Below, in pieces: positions 22,728 to 35,680 of a stretch of DNA of 64,000 nucleotides (the first letter of the stretch is position 1; every line of letters begins with the position of its first letter). Both the position numbers and the translations under genes were made by a program. The notes under the pieces are model-generated. The model did not search any database and had not been told where the DNA came from. It was given only the letters and a program-made list of their open reading frames with translations. Source of the stretch: Hericium rajendrae (Eukaryota > Basidiomycota > Agaricomycetes > Russulales > Hericiaceae); NCBI GenBank assembly GCA_033439255.1, contig CM065882.1:868001-932000 (forward strand). The letters run 5' to 3'.

Positions 22728-24242
22728 ATGACAATCAGCGGCGCAGACATTCCCTACTTCACGCTCAACAATGGCGCCAAGATCCCGTCGGTTGGCATGG
22801 GGTTCGTCCTTCGTCTTGATCTTTGCTTTCAACTTTGCAAGTGTTGATGAGAGATGCTATCTTTTCCAAGATGCTGGATGGGAGAGCCTGGAGGAGGAGA
22901 AGCAGTGAAGGAGATGTGTCTCAAGGCTGTGGCGGTATGTTCCTGATATACAAAACTTGGATGCACCGCGGCTCACCGTGTGGCAGGCCGGATACAGGCA
23001 CTTCGATACGGTATGTTATACTTACAAATGTATCTCCTTGCTATTTTTGCTGACGCTGCAGCTGTATTTAGGCTGCGGGATACAGTGAGCTTGACTTGCT
23101 CATCTATAGATAGAGGTGAGGAGTATTCTGATCTTCGGCGCAGGCAACGAAGAACAGGTCGGGGCTGCGCTTCGCGAGTCTGGCATCCCACGCGAGGAGC
23201 TGTTTGTCACTACGAAACTTGGGTGCGTATGTATCAGTCTGCGCGGAGAAAATATCGTGATATCTTACTTCACCATCGACTTACAATTCTTATCCGCAGA
23301 CCCGATCATGAGCACGTCCGTGAACGGTTCGACGAATCTCTGGAGAAGCTCGGCTTGGACTATGTCGACCTCTACCTCATCCACTGGCCGTTTGCTATGA
23401 AGGATGGTTAGCCTTGCCCTGCTTTCTATCCGTCAATACACTGTATTCTGACGCAGCGACTTAGACAAGATGCTCTCACCCGATCAGTTCCCGACAATCG
23501 TCGATACATGGAAGCAGATGGAGAAGCTGCTCGACACCGGTTTGCCTGCCCACCGTCAGCAGCAACCTGGCATCTCACGTTGCTCGTACAGGAAAAGTCA
23601 AGACGATCGGCGTCTCGAACTTCTCCATCAAGACCCTCTCAGAGATCTTGCCGCACTGCAAAGTCATCCCCGCCATCAACCAGGTCGAAACCCACCCCTA
23701 CCTTCCTCATCACGGCTTGAAAAAGTTCTGCGAGTCCCACGGCATCCGACTGACCGCATACTCACCCCTCGGTAAGTAGTGCCTCTTCTGTTGATCTCAA
23801 GTCATAGACCGTGCTTTATGTCCCAGGTCAGCCGCCTGCGCCCGATAAGCGGACGACCGTCCCGGCGCTATTCGCGGATACCACGATTGCCGCGCTCGCG
23901 AAGAAGTACAACGCCAAGATCGCGCAGGTACTGATTAGCTGGTGCGTGCAGCGCGGTGTCATTTGCATCCCCAAAAGTGCAAACGTCGAGCGCATGACGA
24001 AGAACATCACTGTACGTCCTAGTCCCAGCTGAGCCTCCAATTGCACTGATTCCTTGGGGACGCAGCTTATCAAGTTCGACGATGCGGATATGCAGACGAT
24101 CGACAATTTGCACAAGGAGGAAGGGAAGCACCGCCAGCTCATTGTTTATCAGTATTCGCAACCGCGCGAGGTGTTCGGCTACAAGTATGAGTGGCTTGGG
24201 TGGAACAGGACTGCGGAGGGCCTTGTGCTTGACGATGAATGA
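22728..24242 (+). CDS. NADPH-dependent aldo-keto reductase AKR2
   Basis: Predicted cytosolic enzyme reducing aldehydes or ketones with NADPH; substrate unknown. Model: join(22728..22801, 22871..22934, 22987..23010, 23072..23084, 23144..23222, 23300..23406, 23465..23539, 23592..23771, 23827..24011, 24066..24242), 325 aa, normal for the family. The tetrad is visible: Asp and Tyr in HFDTAAGY, Lys in VTTKLG, His in LIHWP. The C-terminal cofactor motif is [10 protein letters not shown]. Exon 8 has QVETHP where the relatives have QVELHP or QVEVHP. The 24-nt third exon and 13-nt fourth exon recur in AKR1, AKR3 and AKR4, which supports the model. It lies tandem to the transposon-broken AKR1. Confidence 0.93.
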
Positions 24243-24653
24243 GGATTGGAGGGACTCATAATCTGCGCGTTGTAGTTTCGTGCGGAGGTAATGAGTAATG
24301 TAAGAATAGTAATGATATCCAGGAAGGGATCATACTCTTCTATACCGAAGTGTGGTCACAAGTGTTGGACCATGTCAACTTGAATGCATCGCAATGGATG
24401 GAATGCGCAGCTCGGTAAAGGATAGCGTTAGATCAAAAGTGTGAGCGAATACGTACCACTGGCTCATTCAAGGTATGCTAACTTGATGGTTGAGTCGCCC
24501 ACACTACGCGTTGAGGAAATATCCTCTCTTGTGTTTCATTCCACAAATGCATAAGAGTACAGGTTCTGTAGATTAAAGATGTTCCGCTGCGAAGACATCA
24601 GTAATGTAAAACTCGCAGCCTGTCACCAGCCAAAGAAGGATACGAATCGACCA
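24243..24653. other. Convergent intergenic region
   Basis: Between the 3' ends of AKR2 (+) and the BRCT gene (-). No ORF, RNA gene or repeat recognised; presumably two 3' untranslated regions. Confidence 0.6.
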
Positions 24654-27600
24654 CTAACGCATCTTGGTGGTAAAGCTCAAGATCGTGCCCTTCCTTCTCC
24701 TTGCTCTTTCGAGCGGCGGCAGGTCATCGTCATCTAGACGGGAGCTAGCAACGGAAGACTCGGAATCCACTAGAGGGATCATTAGCTAGGCAAAGATGAT
24801 ACGAAAGAAAGAAAAGACGCACGGGATATACTGCTTTCCATAGACTGGTCGACCGACGACGGCGTACCAGAACCCGGAGGTCCTGGCGGGGGTCGCATGG
24901 GAGGCGTGCCGACGTCGGGCGGTAGATGCTTGGGTAACATAGACCGGCGGCGCTGCAATCCCGTCAGTACGCATCATCGTGAAGGGGACGCAGAATCAAG
25001 TACCTTGTTGATGCCTGCAACATTGACTTGATCAAGGTCTATTAAGAACCTTTCCTCTTCAACGCGTTTCCGCTGTTCGACGCATTCGACGACCCATGCG
25101 ATGCCAACGACGTGGGGTTTGGGATCAGGTATTGTCCTACATGCTAACGTAAGGATTTTGTATATTAGAACAAAAAAAATTGGAGCATACCGATAGCCTT
25201 TCAAAGTACTCATGAGTCCATTCTTGAATACGATGTGGGTACATGAGTGACCAACACGACTGACCACCTACAAACAGAACGACAGAAGTTGTGAGTCGGG
25301 ACATGCATCTGGAAATCACGACACATACCCTCGCGCCGAGACCCTTCAGCATGTCGACGAAGAGCGTGCCCGCATCGTCGCCATCGTCTGTTCTCACATC
25401 CACAAGAATCGTACAACTCTTCAACACCTTCAACGACCCCTTTGAGCTCCCCACCGCCGACTTCTCCTTCTCCTTCCCCTTCTCTCCAGCCGCCGCTTCT
25501 CCGGCCTCAGCACTACCACCTTCGGACCCGTCCCGCCGCCCAGCCGACACATGCGCCCCCACACCGCCCGCCTTCCCCAGCGCCCCCGGCGCACTGCGCG
25601 CATCGCCCGGCCCGCTCGCCGATCGCAGCGTCTTGAGACGCGCAGGCGACCCCGTCGGGCGGACGCGCACCTCCTTCGTGCCCTCCGCCTTCCTCTTCCG
25701 CGGCGGCGTCTCTGGCAGATCCGATAGCGTCTGCGAGAGCAGCTGCGACGCCATCGACGCACGGCGTGACGCATTGCGCCGCCATGCTTCATGGCCCTCC
25801 GGCGCCTGCTCCTCGTCGTCAGCCACCGCCGAACCCGCGAGCGCGGACGACGCCAGCAGTCCCGAGAACGCAGGGTCGTCTTTCAGCAAGCTCTTGAGGT
25901 CCATCGGCTCGATGCGCCGCGACGGGCCCTCGCCCTTCTCATCCTCCTCTTCCTCCATGGCACGGGGCGTCGGCTGACTCGGCTCCCCGCCTTTGACGGG
26001 GCTGCCCTCCACGACGGGGAGACTCGAGCCCTTGCTCACGCGCCCGAACGGCCGTCCATTGCCGATCCCGCCGAACAGCTTCCCAGGCCCAGTTCCGCTG
26101 AACGCGCTCTTCCCGACGACGATGCCCGACTTCAGGTTGATCTTCCCCGGCGCGGCCTTCGGGGCGAAGGCCGCGGACGGGCGCGAGGGCCCCGCTTTCA
26201 ACGACCCGACCGTGTTCGCGCGCTGGAGCCCGATTGGCTTCTTTGTTTCGGCGGGCTGGGTCGCGCGGCCGACGTCGCCATCGTCTTTCGCGAGTGATGC
26301 GGGCGGGTCTGCAGCGGGCGGATTGTCGCGGTGCGTGAAGCCCATGCTAGTCCCGGGCCGGGAGGGTGGCGGCATCTTGAGCTTCTCGAGCGCCATCGAG
26401 AGATTGGACAGCGAGCTGTTCTTCGGCGCGTAGCCGACCTGTGACGCGGGCTTCTTCGCGAAGAGCTTCGTGGGGGACTGCGGCTTGGGGAGCGAGACAG
26501 GTTTCTTCGTCGGCGATTTCTCGACGGCCTTCGAGAGGGACGAGGAGGTCGGCATCGCGAAAGAGAAGGCGGAGGATTTCTTGGAAAGGCCTGGCGTCGT
26601 TGGGCGGGAGGTGGAGGTGGAGGCTATAGGCTTGCTGGGGCCTGCACCTGTCCCAACGTCTTGTGTCTTCTGCTTCTGTGATGCTGATCTTGTCATGCGA
26701 GCAGGCGGTGCTTTGCCTGGTGCTCGTCGCCCCCTCGATGCTCGTGACGTCGGTTTCCTCGCGGGTGCGGGAAGTGTGGGGGCCACGGGAGGTTCAGAGT
26801 CTAGACCAGAGCTGGGTCCAACGGACGACACTGAGGATTCGCTCGTTCGCGAGCTAGGACGGGCGGCAGATGAAGATGGTCGGGGAATGCGGCTGAATGA
26901 GATCGTCGAGGGTGTGAGTGCTGAAATCGATGGTTCTGGCGTCGGTTCGGTCGCTGGTATATCCATGGGTGCGACGGCTCTCGGAGTCGATTCATGAACG
27001 TCGATTTCTGGCGCATTCATTCCGGCTTTTGGCGTTCTGGACTCGTCCGTAATCTGACAGTCTTATGATTCAGGTTACGCCTCACGGGAGCGGCGCATAT
27101 TCAACGTACCTGAAAGATATCGTCTTTGCCGTCCTCGAAGTTGCTTCGGAGATCTGGGCGACTCAAAGGTGCCCTCGTCGGGAATGGTGTCGCCGGTAGA
27201 GGCGTCAGCGGTGATGGCGGGGAAGGGCGTGAAAAGTGCGGGGTGAGCAATGCCTCGGCATCGGGCCCTGATCCATGGGGTGTCATCTCCACGTCGTGCG
27301 AATCCACTTCCATCTCGTCAGAGTTGAAGGGGTCTCGCAGCACCCGTGGCTCGCTCGTAAATCGGAATTGCGGGCGCGAGGGCTTGGACGGCGACTTGTG
27401 CGGCGACGCGATCTTCTTAAGATCGAGGTGCGGCACGTGCGGCGGCGTAGGAGGGACGGACATCGCCCGCCTTCGAGGCGTATCAGGTGGCGAGCGTTGC
27501 AATGAGAACTTTGACTTCGTGGGACTTAGATAAGTAAAGTCGAATGGACCGGCTGCCTTCATTGGCAAGGATGGTCCGGCTTCCTCTAGGACGCACACTG

Positions 27601-27943
27601 AGCAAACAGGGTCGGAAGAGGTCACAGCAGACTGCATACCATGGTCGTCCTTCCTTGGCCGCTTTGATTCTCTTAAGTTGTGGGCATTCTCACCGACACC
27701 ATCTTCGTCGAACGGAGATGAAGATCGTTTCTTTCCGGTCGAGATCCGCAGCGGCTGTCCATCCGTGTCCCGCCCATCGTCATTCAGTATGCCTCGTAAA
27801 TCCGTGGGCTCCGATCTGCTCGCTGTCAAGTTATTTCTCGCTGCCGTCCGCGCATCCTTCCAAGGCGAGTGGTTGAGGGGAAATCGAGAATTCATGTCTG
27901 GCAAAGTTAGCTGCGATCGGGTGCGTTTCGTGATGGTCGACAT
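24654..27943 (-). CDS. BRCT-domain protein (probable nuclear DNA-damage or cell-cycle factor)
   Basis: Six exons on the minus strand: 27110..27943, 25329..27053, 25191..25267, 25004..25136, 24823..24952, 24654..24769; about 1,004 aa. An optional 42-nt GT-AG intron (from GTATGCAG to GCTCAG, about 27598-27639) may shorten exon 1. Most of the protein is low-complexity, rich in Ser, Pro and Lys/Arg, with SP/TP sites (CDK-type targets, inference). The last quarter holds one BRCT domain: CTILVDVRTDDG, GTLFVDMLKGLGARVV, THIVFKNG, and the signature Trp in VVGIAWVVECVEQ. BRCT domains bind phosphopeptides in checkpoint and repair proteins; no known orthologue could be assigned. It is head-to-head with RPC82. 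Confidence 0.85.
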
Positions 27944-28261
27944 GGTAGGCCGGTAGCGGTGTTCTCATGAGATATTGCTGCAGATATGGTATCCTAAAGT
28001 GTATGTCCTGAGCCGCTAGAAAAACAAGGTCAACAACGCCGACGACGACAAGAGAAAGGAGAGAAGGAGAGAGCAAAGTGGTTGAGAACAACGTCGGAAA
28101 TCGCGACGCGTTGATTATGTAAGTTGCGCGTTCTATGCCACGTGACACGTGACCGCGTGACTTTCTCGTCGCGCGCTTCTGGGAGTTGGTCCAAAGGCTT
28201 CTTGCTGCCGCACCCAGATGATCCAGTACTTCTCCTTGACCTTCTCCAGTTTGCACACCAA
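27944..28261. promoter_or_regulatory. Divergent promoter, BRCT gene / RPC82, with two CACGTG boxes
   Basis: A 318-bp region serving both genes. Two CACGTG E-boxes lie one base apart at 28139..28144 and 28146..28151, followed by CGCGTGAC. CACGTG is the core site of Cbf1-like bHLH factors in fungi; their role here is inferred. Confidence 0.55.
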
Positions 28262-30244
28262 ATGGCCAACGCAGACACAGCTCGTCTATGTGTGCAGATA
28301 ATATATAGACATTTTGGTGCGCTCACTTCCGTAAGCACCTCCGTCCTGCTCTACATCGCCTCATTTGACCATCTATACAGGCTGTTGCAGCAATACTTCT
28401 CGTCAGAGGACGCCTATCATTCACGGAGCTAGCACGATACTCGTCTCTGAGATCATACCGGGTACAAGCTGCAATCCTCGTATTGATCCAGCACAACGTC
28501 GTGTGGCATGCTCAAGCAGATGGTAGCGAAGTTTTCGAAGTCAATATTGACGAATGTCTAGCCCGACTGAGATTCGGGCGATACGTGTGGCAGGCTGAAA
28601 AGGTGCACGGGACTCAAGTACGTGCTCGCTTGTCTGGGGCTTACGAGCTTCCCATTCATCATTTGTCCGAACAGGCAGCAGAAATCATCCAGTTAATCCT
28701 AGACCACGGAAAACTGCGACCTCCTGAGATTTTATCTCGCTTGTCAGGCGAGAATAAGATTAGTGCGTCTCATGCCGCACTGCGCTTACCGTCTCTGACT
28801 TCGCGTGCCAGGCTCGAAGGAATATTCAAAAACTCTGCACACGCTGGTCGACCAGTCGTATCTCAAGCCCTCGACAGCACTGTCCCACATCTCGCCACTT
28901 GAGAAGCGTATCCAATATGAGGCAGAAGAAAAGGGGAAAATATCTGGTTTTCCGACGGCCAAGGAGCTGAGAGAAGCTAAGGAATTGGCAGCGAATCGTT
29001 TGCGCCGAGAGGAGGAAGCGGACACGGGGAATTTCGTCAGTATCTATCTGTCTGGACTTGTGTCATTCTACTAATTGCTTATAGGACACTACTTACTTTA
29101 GAGTGAATTTCGACAAGTTCAACGTGCACATAAGAAATAAAGTGACGTCTCCGCGCTCCAGAGATATTGCTCGTTGCTGATGCTACTTGTCAGCAGGTAA
29201 TTGAAGATGCTGCACGAGAACGGTTTAATCAATCTGCGGCGGCGATCATGCGCACAACATTACAGTTGACTGAAGCAAAGCAAAAGACTACTGCAGATAT
29301 TCGTTCTGGTACGTACGACCGTGGCATGTGAGGTATTGATTCTTAAAGCATGATTGACCTTGATTTCCTTTTTTCATATCTGCAGATGCTGTCTCCGCTG
29401 CCCAGATAACTATGCGGCTAAGGGAGGAAGATAGTTTTACTGCTGGACTTGTCTACTCGTCAAGTAAACAATCGCTCGCGGTGTCCGTTAAGACCTACCT
29501 GGCCATGCTGGCCTTCGTTGATAATCCTATGCCTAGCGGCAGAGCCGCGTCGTTCTTATCCATGACGTCTGCCAAAGTATATGTTGAGTTTGCAATCATA
29601 AATGCACGGCTACGCAGAGGCATTTTAGAGGCCGTGACGAGGGAACGGCATGGAGAAAGCGGGGTACGCATTTTGCGGTTGCTGTTGGATACGGGAAAAC
29701 TGGACGAGAAGCAGGTCAGTTGTTTCTTCTGTCGCGTACTCTGGGTGCTTTATCTTCGTTGTCAGATTTCGCGGTCTGCCATGATGTCACCGAAAGACGT
29801 TCGACCTCTGTTGGCAGTAATGTCCGCAGAGTCACTTATCAGCGTTCAAGAAGTCCCGAAGAGCGCCGATCGTAATCCCACAAGAACGTTTTATCTTTGG
29901 TACGTCATCCTTCAAATTTCCACACGATGTCCTAAACTTTCAGAAACAGGTATGTAGACCTTCAGAAGGCATATTCGGTCCTCCTTGTGAACCTGTACAA
30001 GACGCTGTACAACATCGGCATGCGACGACGCGGGGAGGGAGAAACGTCGACCGTCAGAGCGGTACTGGAAAAGAGAGAGAGAAGCGACGTCAGTCAGAAC
30101 GAAAGTCTTCTCACTCGGAATGAGTTGGATACTCTCCAGGAATGGCGAAGCAAGCGAGAAAGGCTTACAGTTCTGGAGCTGCGGGTGGACGATGCGGTAT
30201 TTATCCTTCGAGATTTAGGGAGCCAGGGGGATTATGAAGAATAA
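28262..30244 (+). CDS. RPC82: RNA polymerase III subunit RPC3/RPC82
   Basis: Subunit of the Pol III heterotrimer that helps open promoters of tRNA and 5S genes in the nucleus. Model: join(28262..28330, 28381..28617, 28675..28762, 28812..29035, 29085..29141, 29197..29308, 29386..29714, 29766..29899, 29950..30244), 514 aa, close to the family length. The N-terminal winged helix is visible (ARLCVQIIYRHFG, then GRLSFTELARYSSLR, AAILVLIQHNVVW), followed by FEVNIDECLARLRFGRY, the central winged helices, and a C-terminal coiled region (KRERLTVLELRVDDAVFILRDLG). The exon 6 start could be three bases earlier. Identification rests on the ordered family blocks; no lesion seen. Confidence 0.9.
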
Positions 30245-30803
30245 GCAATGGTAAAATCTGCAGCTGGGGTGTTCATGAGATAGAGAACAAGCCGACCTTC
30301 GAATGTACTCGAGTATGCAAGGCAACCTGAAGCCTTGCTGCCACAGCGTCGGCGGTTCGGCGATTCGGCGATTCAGCCAGCGCCTATCCAAGCTAGCGCC
30401 TGGTCGTCGGACTGCCGTCATCAGGACCACCGTCACGGTAAGTCTCAGCTCATATTCAACGGCACGGACGCTCTCTCAGTCCTTCCTTCCGCCGTCCTAA
30501 AAAAACACTCCGACTATTCAGTTTCAATATCACATGCTTTCACCACCTTGACTTCGCCCCCCTGCTTTGTTCCTTACAATGGGACAATGGGAACTGCTGC
30601 GGAATACCCTTCCTTCCTTCGTTCCGTCCTCCGGCTGCGCTGTCGCGGCGCATGCTGCAGGTCCCCGCCTCGCTTCAGCGAGCCCACGTCAATAAATGGG
30701 CACACGATCGTCGAGGAAATGTTTCCGAGACGATCTAGGGCTTAATAGTCATATATAAAGTCACCCCACTGGGCACCTGGCCCGGTGTTTGTCTACATCC
30801 GTT
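30245..30803 (+). promoter_or_regulatory. Intergenic region with NRPS-like gene promoter
   Basis: No gene supported. A strong TATA box (TATATAAA, 30752..30759) lies about 45 bp before the ATG at 30804. A small direct repeat of CGGCGATT occurs at about 30357-30372. Confidence 0.55.
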
Positions 30804-33800
30804 ATGACTTCGATGAGGCCCTTTCGCACCCTCCAAGGCTTAAGCTCGGCTACGTTTTCTGTTCCGCCCCTAAGCGGGTCTCTGACCGTCCCCGAGATAT
30901 TCAAGTTTCATGCGCAGAACAGTCCTCACCATCCGCTTTTCGTGTATGCGGATGATGATGGTAAGGAGGTGGTCATCACGCACGCACAGGCGTGGGGCGG
31001 CATGAAACAGGCTGCGCAAGTCGTGTGGGATAGCGTGCAGCGGTCCTTGGGGAAGGCAACTGCGGCTTCTGACAAGCCGCCCGTCATTGGCATTTTAGCG
31101 TCTGCAGGTACGCAGCCGGTAATTTCTATGCATTTTTCGACCCCTACTGAATACTACACGTAGACTCTATCTCGTATGCGAGCCTCATTGTCGGAATCAC
31201 GATCCTCGGTTTTACAGTGTTTCCGATTTCGCTGCGCAACTCAGCGGCAGCGGTCGCGCATCTCGCGAAGAGCGTGGGGATGAAGTACATGATTGTCAGC
31301 GCTGATGCATCGATGCAGCGCCTGTACCATGATGCAGTCGGCCTTCTAGCGAAAGACGGCTTGACGGTCGAACTTATTCCGATGTTCCAATTCGACGACT
31401 TGTTTCGTTCCAGTCAGAAGGCTTTGGATGCGCCTGAGAATTTCGTAGGACCAGACGAGGTTTCAATGATTATGCACTCTTCTGGTATGTACTTGCTATT
31501 TCCCTTTTCCTCTTGGCTTCGACCATGTATCTGTAATCAGGTTCAACGTCGTTTCCCAAACCTATCTACAGTACTGCAAGGATTTGGATGCAATGGGGCA
31601 CACTCTTTCGTAAGCTGTGTGGACTTGGTATCCATGATCCGTTTTGGTTTATGACCCGCATCAGACTGGGGCGATGTCGACGTCTGCGGCTCGCGGATAT
31701 CGACGCATGCCATTCCCATGTTTCGTACGTCTCTGTCCCTCCGCGTAGGATCCGTCTAATTTTTCGAGTCGTTCTAGATGGTATGGGCACTATCATGTTG
31801 GCCGTTGGCGTACGTACATCGCACATGGTAAATGTCCGCATTGTATATTGACTGCGATCATAGGCTTGCGCTGGACTCGTACTTGCTATGTTCAAACCGA
31901 CCAACCCTCCCGCTATCCCCACACCGGAAAAGTGCTTCAAAGGATTAATTGCCACGAGATGCAATATCGGATATGGTGTTCCTGCAATTTTGGAGGTTTG
32001 TGCATTCATAATTTCTTGTTCACCCCCTTCACTCTTCCTTGTCTCCTAGCCCTTGTCATGCGACCCGAAAAACATCCCAACTCTTCGAGATCTCAAAATC
32101 TTTGTAGGTTTTTCTATTTGTATCAATAATTGTTTGTCTTGACAATGTCCGTAGATCTACGGCGCCGCGCCACTGAATGAAGATGTCGCGGACAAGTTGA
32201 TCGATGCAGGTGTGAATCTGGCCCCATTGTACGGCGCGTAAGTGTTGCCTAGTCCTGCGCTTTGATCACTGCTCAATCTCAATTTCGTCACCGCTAGTAC
32301 CGAAGTTGGAGGCATAAACGAAATTATACCACGGGAGAGAGCTACCAAAGAGACCTGCAACTACTTCAGGTTTGCAGAGCGTCTTGATGTGCACCTCCGC
32401 CCCCAGGAAGACCGGGATGATGTATTTGAGTTCGTTGCGGTTGTCAGTATCTTTTTCTGTATGTCCGCAAATACTAAGCCGTCGGCGCACTTGCAGGAAA
32501 CAGAGGTGATGACGCTATGTGTGTCTAACACCACCGTGGATGGCAAGCGGGCATATGCAACGAATGATCTCGTGCAGCGACATCCGAAGTATCAGGACAT
32601 GTACAGGATCTATGGAAGAGTCGACGATCAAATTATGCTCTCTACAGGAGAGAAGGTAAGTTTCGTCAAACATGTGTCTTGAACACGGGGGAGGTGATAT
32701 TATGTGTATCGATCAGACGAACCCAGGACCTATAGGTACGCCTCACCTGTCTAGATTGATGCTACAAGATTTGAATTTTTCATGTTTCAGAGATCATCTT
32801 GACTCGTAACCCTCGCGTCAAAGCCGCTTTAATGTTCGGCCGTGGTAAATTTCAGAACGGTGTCCTCATTCAACCAGAAGACGGCTTTGAATTTGATCCC
32901 GCCGATGTCACGAAGCTGGAGCAATTCCGCAACGCAATCTGGTTTGGACATTCAATTCTCTCGAGTCACCATCCCATGCTGACTACGATCCAGGCCCGAT
33001 GTTGAGAAAGCGAATGAGTTCGCGCCATCCCATTCTCGATTGTTCAAGGAGGTATGCATGCTGTCAGTATACCCTCCACTTTGACGTGACGATCTCGCTT
33101 TCCGGATAGATGATCATCACCACTCATCCGGATAAGCCCTTCCTCTGGACGGCCAAGGGGACGCCACGCGGCAAGGTTTCTCTGGCCCAGTACGACAAGG
33201 AGATCGAGGCGTTGTACGACACAGTCGCCGATGCATCGCAGACGGACATCGAGCCTCCCGCGAAGTGGACGCCGGACCCCACCATGGAGTTTGTGCGGAC
33301 TGTGGTGCGAAGGGTGATAGATGTGCCCCTTGGAGACGAGGATGACTTGTTTCAGGCCGGTTGCGATAGGTATTATCATTACCGGTTCTTGAAGATCGGA
33401 GCTGATGCTGGTATAGTCTCCAAGCGACATGGATACGGAATAGTATCACGCATGCGGTTCGCATTGCGTCGAGCGTGCCTGTATCCTCTGTCCCTGTCAA
33501 TTTTGTCTACGCGAATCCTTCCATCGCCCAACTGGCAAAGTTTTTTCTGCAATTGTGTGGTAATAACGTGGAGGGAGCGGATGCGGAGTTCGTACAAGTA
33601 CAAGCTGAACACGTCCAGCTGATGGAAGAACTGGCCGCGAAGTACACATCCAACCTGCCTGCCCGTCGCGTGTCCAACGGACATACGGCTATGGACGGTC
33701 TTCCGTCGGCGAATGAAAGCGTGCTGTTGACTGGCAGCACTGGGCGCTTCGGGTGCTATATGCTCGCGCAACTGCTTGTGAAGCCGAAGGTCATCAGGGT

Positions 33801-35044
33801 CTATGCATTGAATCGCGGGGCGCAGGATAGCATTGTGCAACGACAGCGCGATGCATTCATGCAGTGGGATTTGGATCCAGGACTTGTAGACTCCAGGCGG
33901 CTCGTCTTGTTGACTGGAGATATTTCTCAACCGAAACTCGGCCTGCCGTCTGCGACGTACGGGGAGGTGCGTACCGTTACTGTGCTTCTTCCATCCGCAG
34001 AGGAATGACTTTGGTCTCCAGATCAGACGACAGGTCACGAGCATAATCCATAATGGTACGTCTATGCCCCTCGTGTCTTGTTATGTTCTGATGGAGTACT
34101 CGTTGAAGCTTGGAGATTGGATTTTAACGTGTCGCTGAGCTCGAACGAACCGCTCATAGCTAGCGTGCGGCGGCTAGTCGATCTTTCGTTGACTTCGCCC
34201 CGGGCGGCAGCGCCGCATATCCTCTTTACCAGTTCAATCGGGCTTTTGCTCACTGGCAGCGGTGCGTTGCTTCAATCTTTTTCTACGGACTGTCATTCAC
34301 ATTCCGGTAGATGTTCCCACTGACCGACCTATTGCGGAGGAACCTCTTCCCGATCCACATGTAGCTGTAGGAACCGGGTATACCGAAAGCAAGTGGGTCG
34401 CTGAGCGTATCCTCGACGCCGCTTGGCGCGAGGAAGGTCTGCCAGTCACTGTGGTCCGTGTCGGCCAGCTCGCCAGCGACTCACGAACGGGCTCATGGAA
34501 CACAAAAGAATGGTTCCCTACTTTCGTGCGTGCGGGGCAGGTTATGGGATGTCTTGCTGCGACAGAAGGCGAGGTGCGCCGCCTTCGCTATTACATTACT
34601 TCCAGAAATCTGACATTGATTATATCGGCACGACAGAGAGTAACATGGCTCTGCACCGATGTGGCAGCCGCTGCTGCCGTGGAGATGATCCATTCTGATT
34701 ATCCTGTCCTACATCTTGTCAATCCGTACCCCGCGGAGTGGAACACCATCGTACACCACGTATCCACGAGGCTTGGTCTTCCTGTCGTCCCGTACGACGA
34801 GTGGATCGAGCAGCTGCGCGCGGCTGCTCGGCGCGATATGCACACCAATAATGTCAACGGGAAAACCAGCAATCCCGCGACGATGCTTCTTGAGTTCTTC
34901 GAAGATGGTGTTGGGGAGCGTGTCCAACTGGCGACGGACAAGGCGGTGAAGGTAAGCAAGACTCTGCGGGAAACACGGCCATACGGGGAGAAGGAGGTGG
35001 ACGCTTTTATAAAGTATTGCCGGGCGATTGGATTTTTGGATTAG
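30804..35044 (+). CDS. NRPS-like adenylate-forming reductase (A-PCP-R)
   Basis: Activates a carboxylic acid with ATP, loads it on a carrier domain and releases it as an aldehyde with NADPH; substrate unknown. Nineteen exons, joined from 30804..31107, 31164..31484, 31541..31609, 31665..31724, 31778..31809, 31864..31995, 32050..32103, 32155..32237, 32298..32442, 32497..32655, 32717..32735, 32791..32941, 32994..33051, 33110..33369, 33417..33966, 34001..34055, 34109..34261, 34311..34573, 34637..35044; about 1,091 aa. Adenylation motifs: HSSGSTSFPK, YGATEVGG, YGRVDDQIMLSTGEK. The carrier motif DSLQA has its serine codon split by intron 14. Reductase: LLTGSTGRFG nucleotide fold and YTESK (Tyr/Lys of the SDR type). 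Architecture matches the Agaricomycete L-aminoadipate-reductase-like and aryl-acid-reductase group. No transporter or regulator adjoins it. ATG at 30813 is an alternative start. Confidence 0.9.
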
Positions 35045-35680
35045 CTGTGTAGGTATTATTACCCATGTGGAAATCGCTCATGCTGACCTGCCGGCAAGTC
35101 AAGGAACTGGGGACGCAATGTCTGGTTTGTGCAGGTAAGAAATAAGAGAACTTGGCGAACCCAAGAGTAGGCGGCAAGATGCTTTCCCGCGAGTAGCCAG
35201 AGACATTGTCTTGTATGTTGGCCGCAGGATAATTACGCGGCACAAGGTGCTGGAAAATTGTAGCTTGTACTGCATGTTCCACACCGAAGCCGCGTGCATC
35301 AATACACGTTGTCGAATGGCAGGGAGCGCTCGGTAAGAATTAGTGGGTTGGCACAGCAGTAACCTGTTATTACCAAGTAAATCTCTTCCCGTGAAGAGGG
35401 AAGATAAGTTGAAGAAAATCAAAGCAGAAATTTTTCCGCTGGCAGAGCGACAGGAGTGCGACAGGATATTATCATTTGCGAGCACGTGCTGCACAGACGC
35501 GACACGATCACCTGACGGCAAGGTTGTGTATCAAGTTCCCACGGTCCTTCACGGTTCACTTTCATCTTGCACCGACGCCGCCCCGGACATCGTCGACAAC
35601 GTCCCACACGACGCCCACAACTGCCACTCCACCACCCACGCTCTTTCAGACGTCGACGACAGCCCTCAGTGACGTTTCTA
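35045..35680 (+). promoter_or_regulatory. Intergenic region before the Bud4-like gene
   Basis: No gene recognised. The last 150 bp before the ATG at 35681 are rich in C and in ACC/CAC words, as in many fungal leaders. No TATA box is evident. Confidence 0.4.
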
